From Monoplex corrugatus (Eukaryota; Mollusca; Gastropoda; Littorinimorpha; Ranellidae), in assembly GCA_030674185.1 (NCBI GenBank), contig JAPXFY010000026.1, positions 32,967,167-33,031,166 of the forward strand: 64,000 nucleotides of DNA, written 5' to 3'. The position numbers were made by a program, and so were the translations under genes. Shown piece by piece: positions 62,846 through 64,000 of this stretch (the stretch's first letter is position 1; each line of letters opens with the position of its first letter). The notes under the pieces were generated by a model. That model was not told the DNA's origin. It searched no databases and saw only the letters and a program-made list of their open reading frames with translations.

Positions 62846-64000
62846 ACGAACAGTTCGCACGCATACGCGCACACACCCACATACATAAACACACACACAC
62901 ACACAAACACAAAGCACAACAAAAGCACGCACACGAGAACACACAAGCACGTACACACGCAAGCGCGCACACACACAAGCACACATACACAAGCACGCAC
63001 ATCACAAGCACGCACGCAAACCACAAGCACGCACACACACAAGCACGCACACATACACACACAAGCACGCACACCACAAGCACGCACACACAAGCACGCA
63101 CACATACACACACAAGCACGTACACACAAGCGCGCACACACACAAGCACGCACACACACACGCACGTACACACTACGCGCACACACACACACACACACTA
63201 CAATGTTATGTCTAAGGTCTTTTTTTCCAGTTACCTAACAATACCACATCAGCAACAATATTTCATGGGGACTTTTGACAGAAAAATGGACATGAATCCT
63301 ATGTGTACGACAATATATCATCTCACAGCATTCATAAAAATGAAGACGGAAAACCCATGTTATTTGTTATTTTTGTTTAAAGCCCAACCGACTGCGTAGA
63401 GCCATATCAGGGCTATAACTGTTTCAAAAGAAAACAACCGGGGGGGGGGGGGGAGGAGAGGGGGGAGAAACAAAAAGAAATCTAAATACACATATCAGTT
63501 CATTCGTGCACATACTCTAAGGAGGTGCCCCTAGCGTTGACCACTCCGTCCAATTTATCACACTGCGGATTTAAAAAACATTTCAATATAAGTTTAAGCA
63601 TCAGGACACTAACATAAAAACAAGCCTAAATCACCTAAAATTGTTTCCGCATATTTCTATTTCCCATGAGTCAAAAATGCACCGAATACATGTATCCAAT
63701 TATCAATCCCAAAACAAAGTGCGTAAGACAATCGAACACATACAGGTGAACGGACCAGCAAGACAAACCGATAGAGACAAATGACAAAATAAAAGGAACA
63801 AGGCACAAACAGAGCGACAGGAAAGAGGAACTTTCTAGCACACAATTTCCAGAAGGCAGAGATACCATTTATACTGAAAGAGCCCTCGGCATCCCCACGG
63901 GAGACTGTGGTATAGCAACAGCAATGGTTATAACGTGTTATGTCGACAGCCATGCTTGTTTTATGGAATGTGAACACAGATGGTTCAGTTCAGTTCAGTT
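62680..64000. repeat. Unit U9, alpha half, cut by window end
   Basis: Same as U5 alpha apart from run-length differences. Tail at 63380-63420, G tract at 63440-63467, segment G to about 63985. The window ends in the (CAGTT)n of the family I tail. Confidence 0.85.

Overview
This is a eukaryotic window made almost entirely of repeats. It holds no intact protein-coding gene, no rRNA and no operon. The density of (CA)n, (AT)n and poly-A/G tracts, the LINE remains with RNase H domains, a tRNA-derived SINE, a Ty3/Gypsy-like LTR-gag fragment and one exon-like piece of an F-type lectin domain suggest an invertebrate, most plausibly a gastropod or other mollusc. That placement is inference from the repeat style and the lectin, not a database result.

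Left part (1 to about 12.4 kb): old, nested LINE 3' ends, every recognisable one on the minus strand. Family I (I/Nimb-like) shows RNase H and a C-terminal CxxC...H motif, and its 3' tail reads as (GTTCA)n on the plus strand. Family II is an endonuclease/reverse-transcriptase LINE with a (CAT)n tail. Family III has a C-terminal zinc finger and a clear 8-bp target-site duplication. The one cellular-gene relic is a frameshifted F-type lectin (fucolectin/FTP) exon at about 4817-5041.

Middle part (about 12.4 to 20.7 kb): irregular copies of a 0.5-0.8 kb 'CA monomer'. Each has a conserved head, a long CA/CACG block, a conserved 'TTATGTCTAAGGTC...CATGGGG' stretch, and a LINE-type 3' tail with the AGCCC...GGGCT core. 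Between them lie AT tracts, a spacer called S here, and the first large 28-bp minisatellite array.

Right part (20.7 to 64 kb): a tandem higher-order array. A typical unit is: alpha CA monomer, LINE tail, G-rich tract, segment G, family I tail, 28-bp minisatellite (2 to 22 copies), AT/CA hub, beta CA monomer, LINE tail, spacer S, AT tract. In five units an LTR (about 2.5 kb) plus a broken gag fragment sits at the same junction before the next alpha monomer, so one truncated retroelement was co-amplified with the array. One of the five LTRs later received a SINE with an 11-bp target-site duplication. The stretch 38.1-45.5 kb recurs at 56.6-64.0 kb with an offset of about 18.43 kb. The two copies differ, where I compared them, almost only in run lengths, which means either a very recent duplication or an assembly artefact.

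Nothing here looks like a working multi-gene pathway. The main interest is how the array grew: LINE 3' ends seeding tandem repeats, a retroelement hitchhiking, and local minisatellite expansion. All long reading frames in the CA, GT and 28-bp repeats are by-products of stop-free repeat units.
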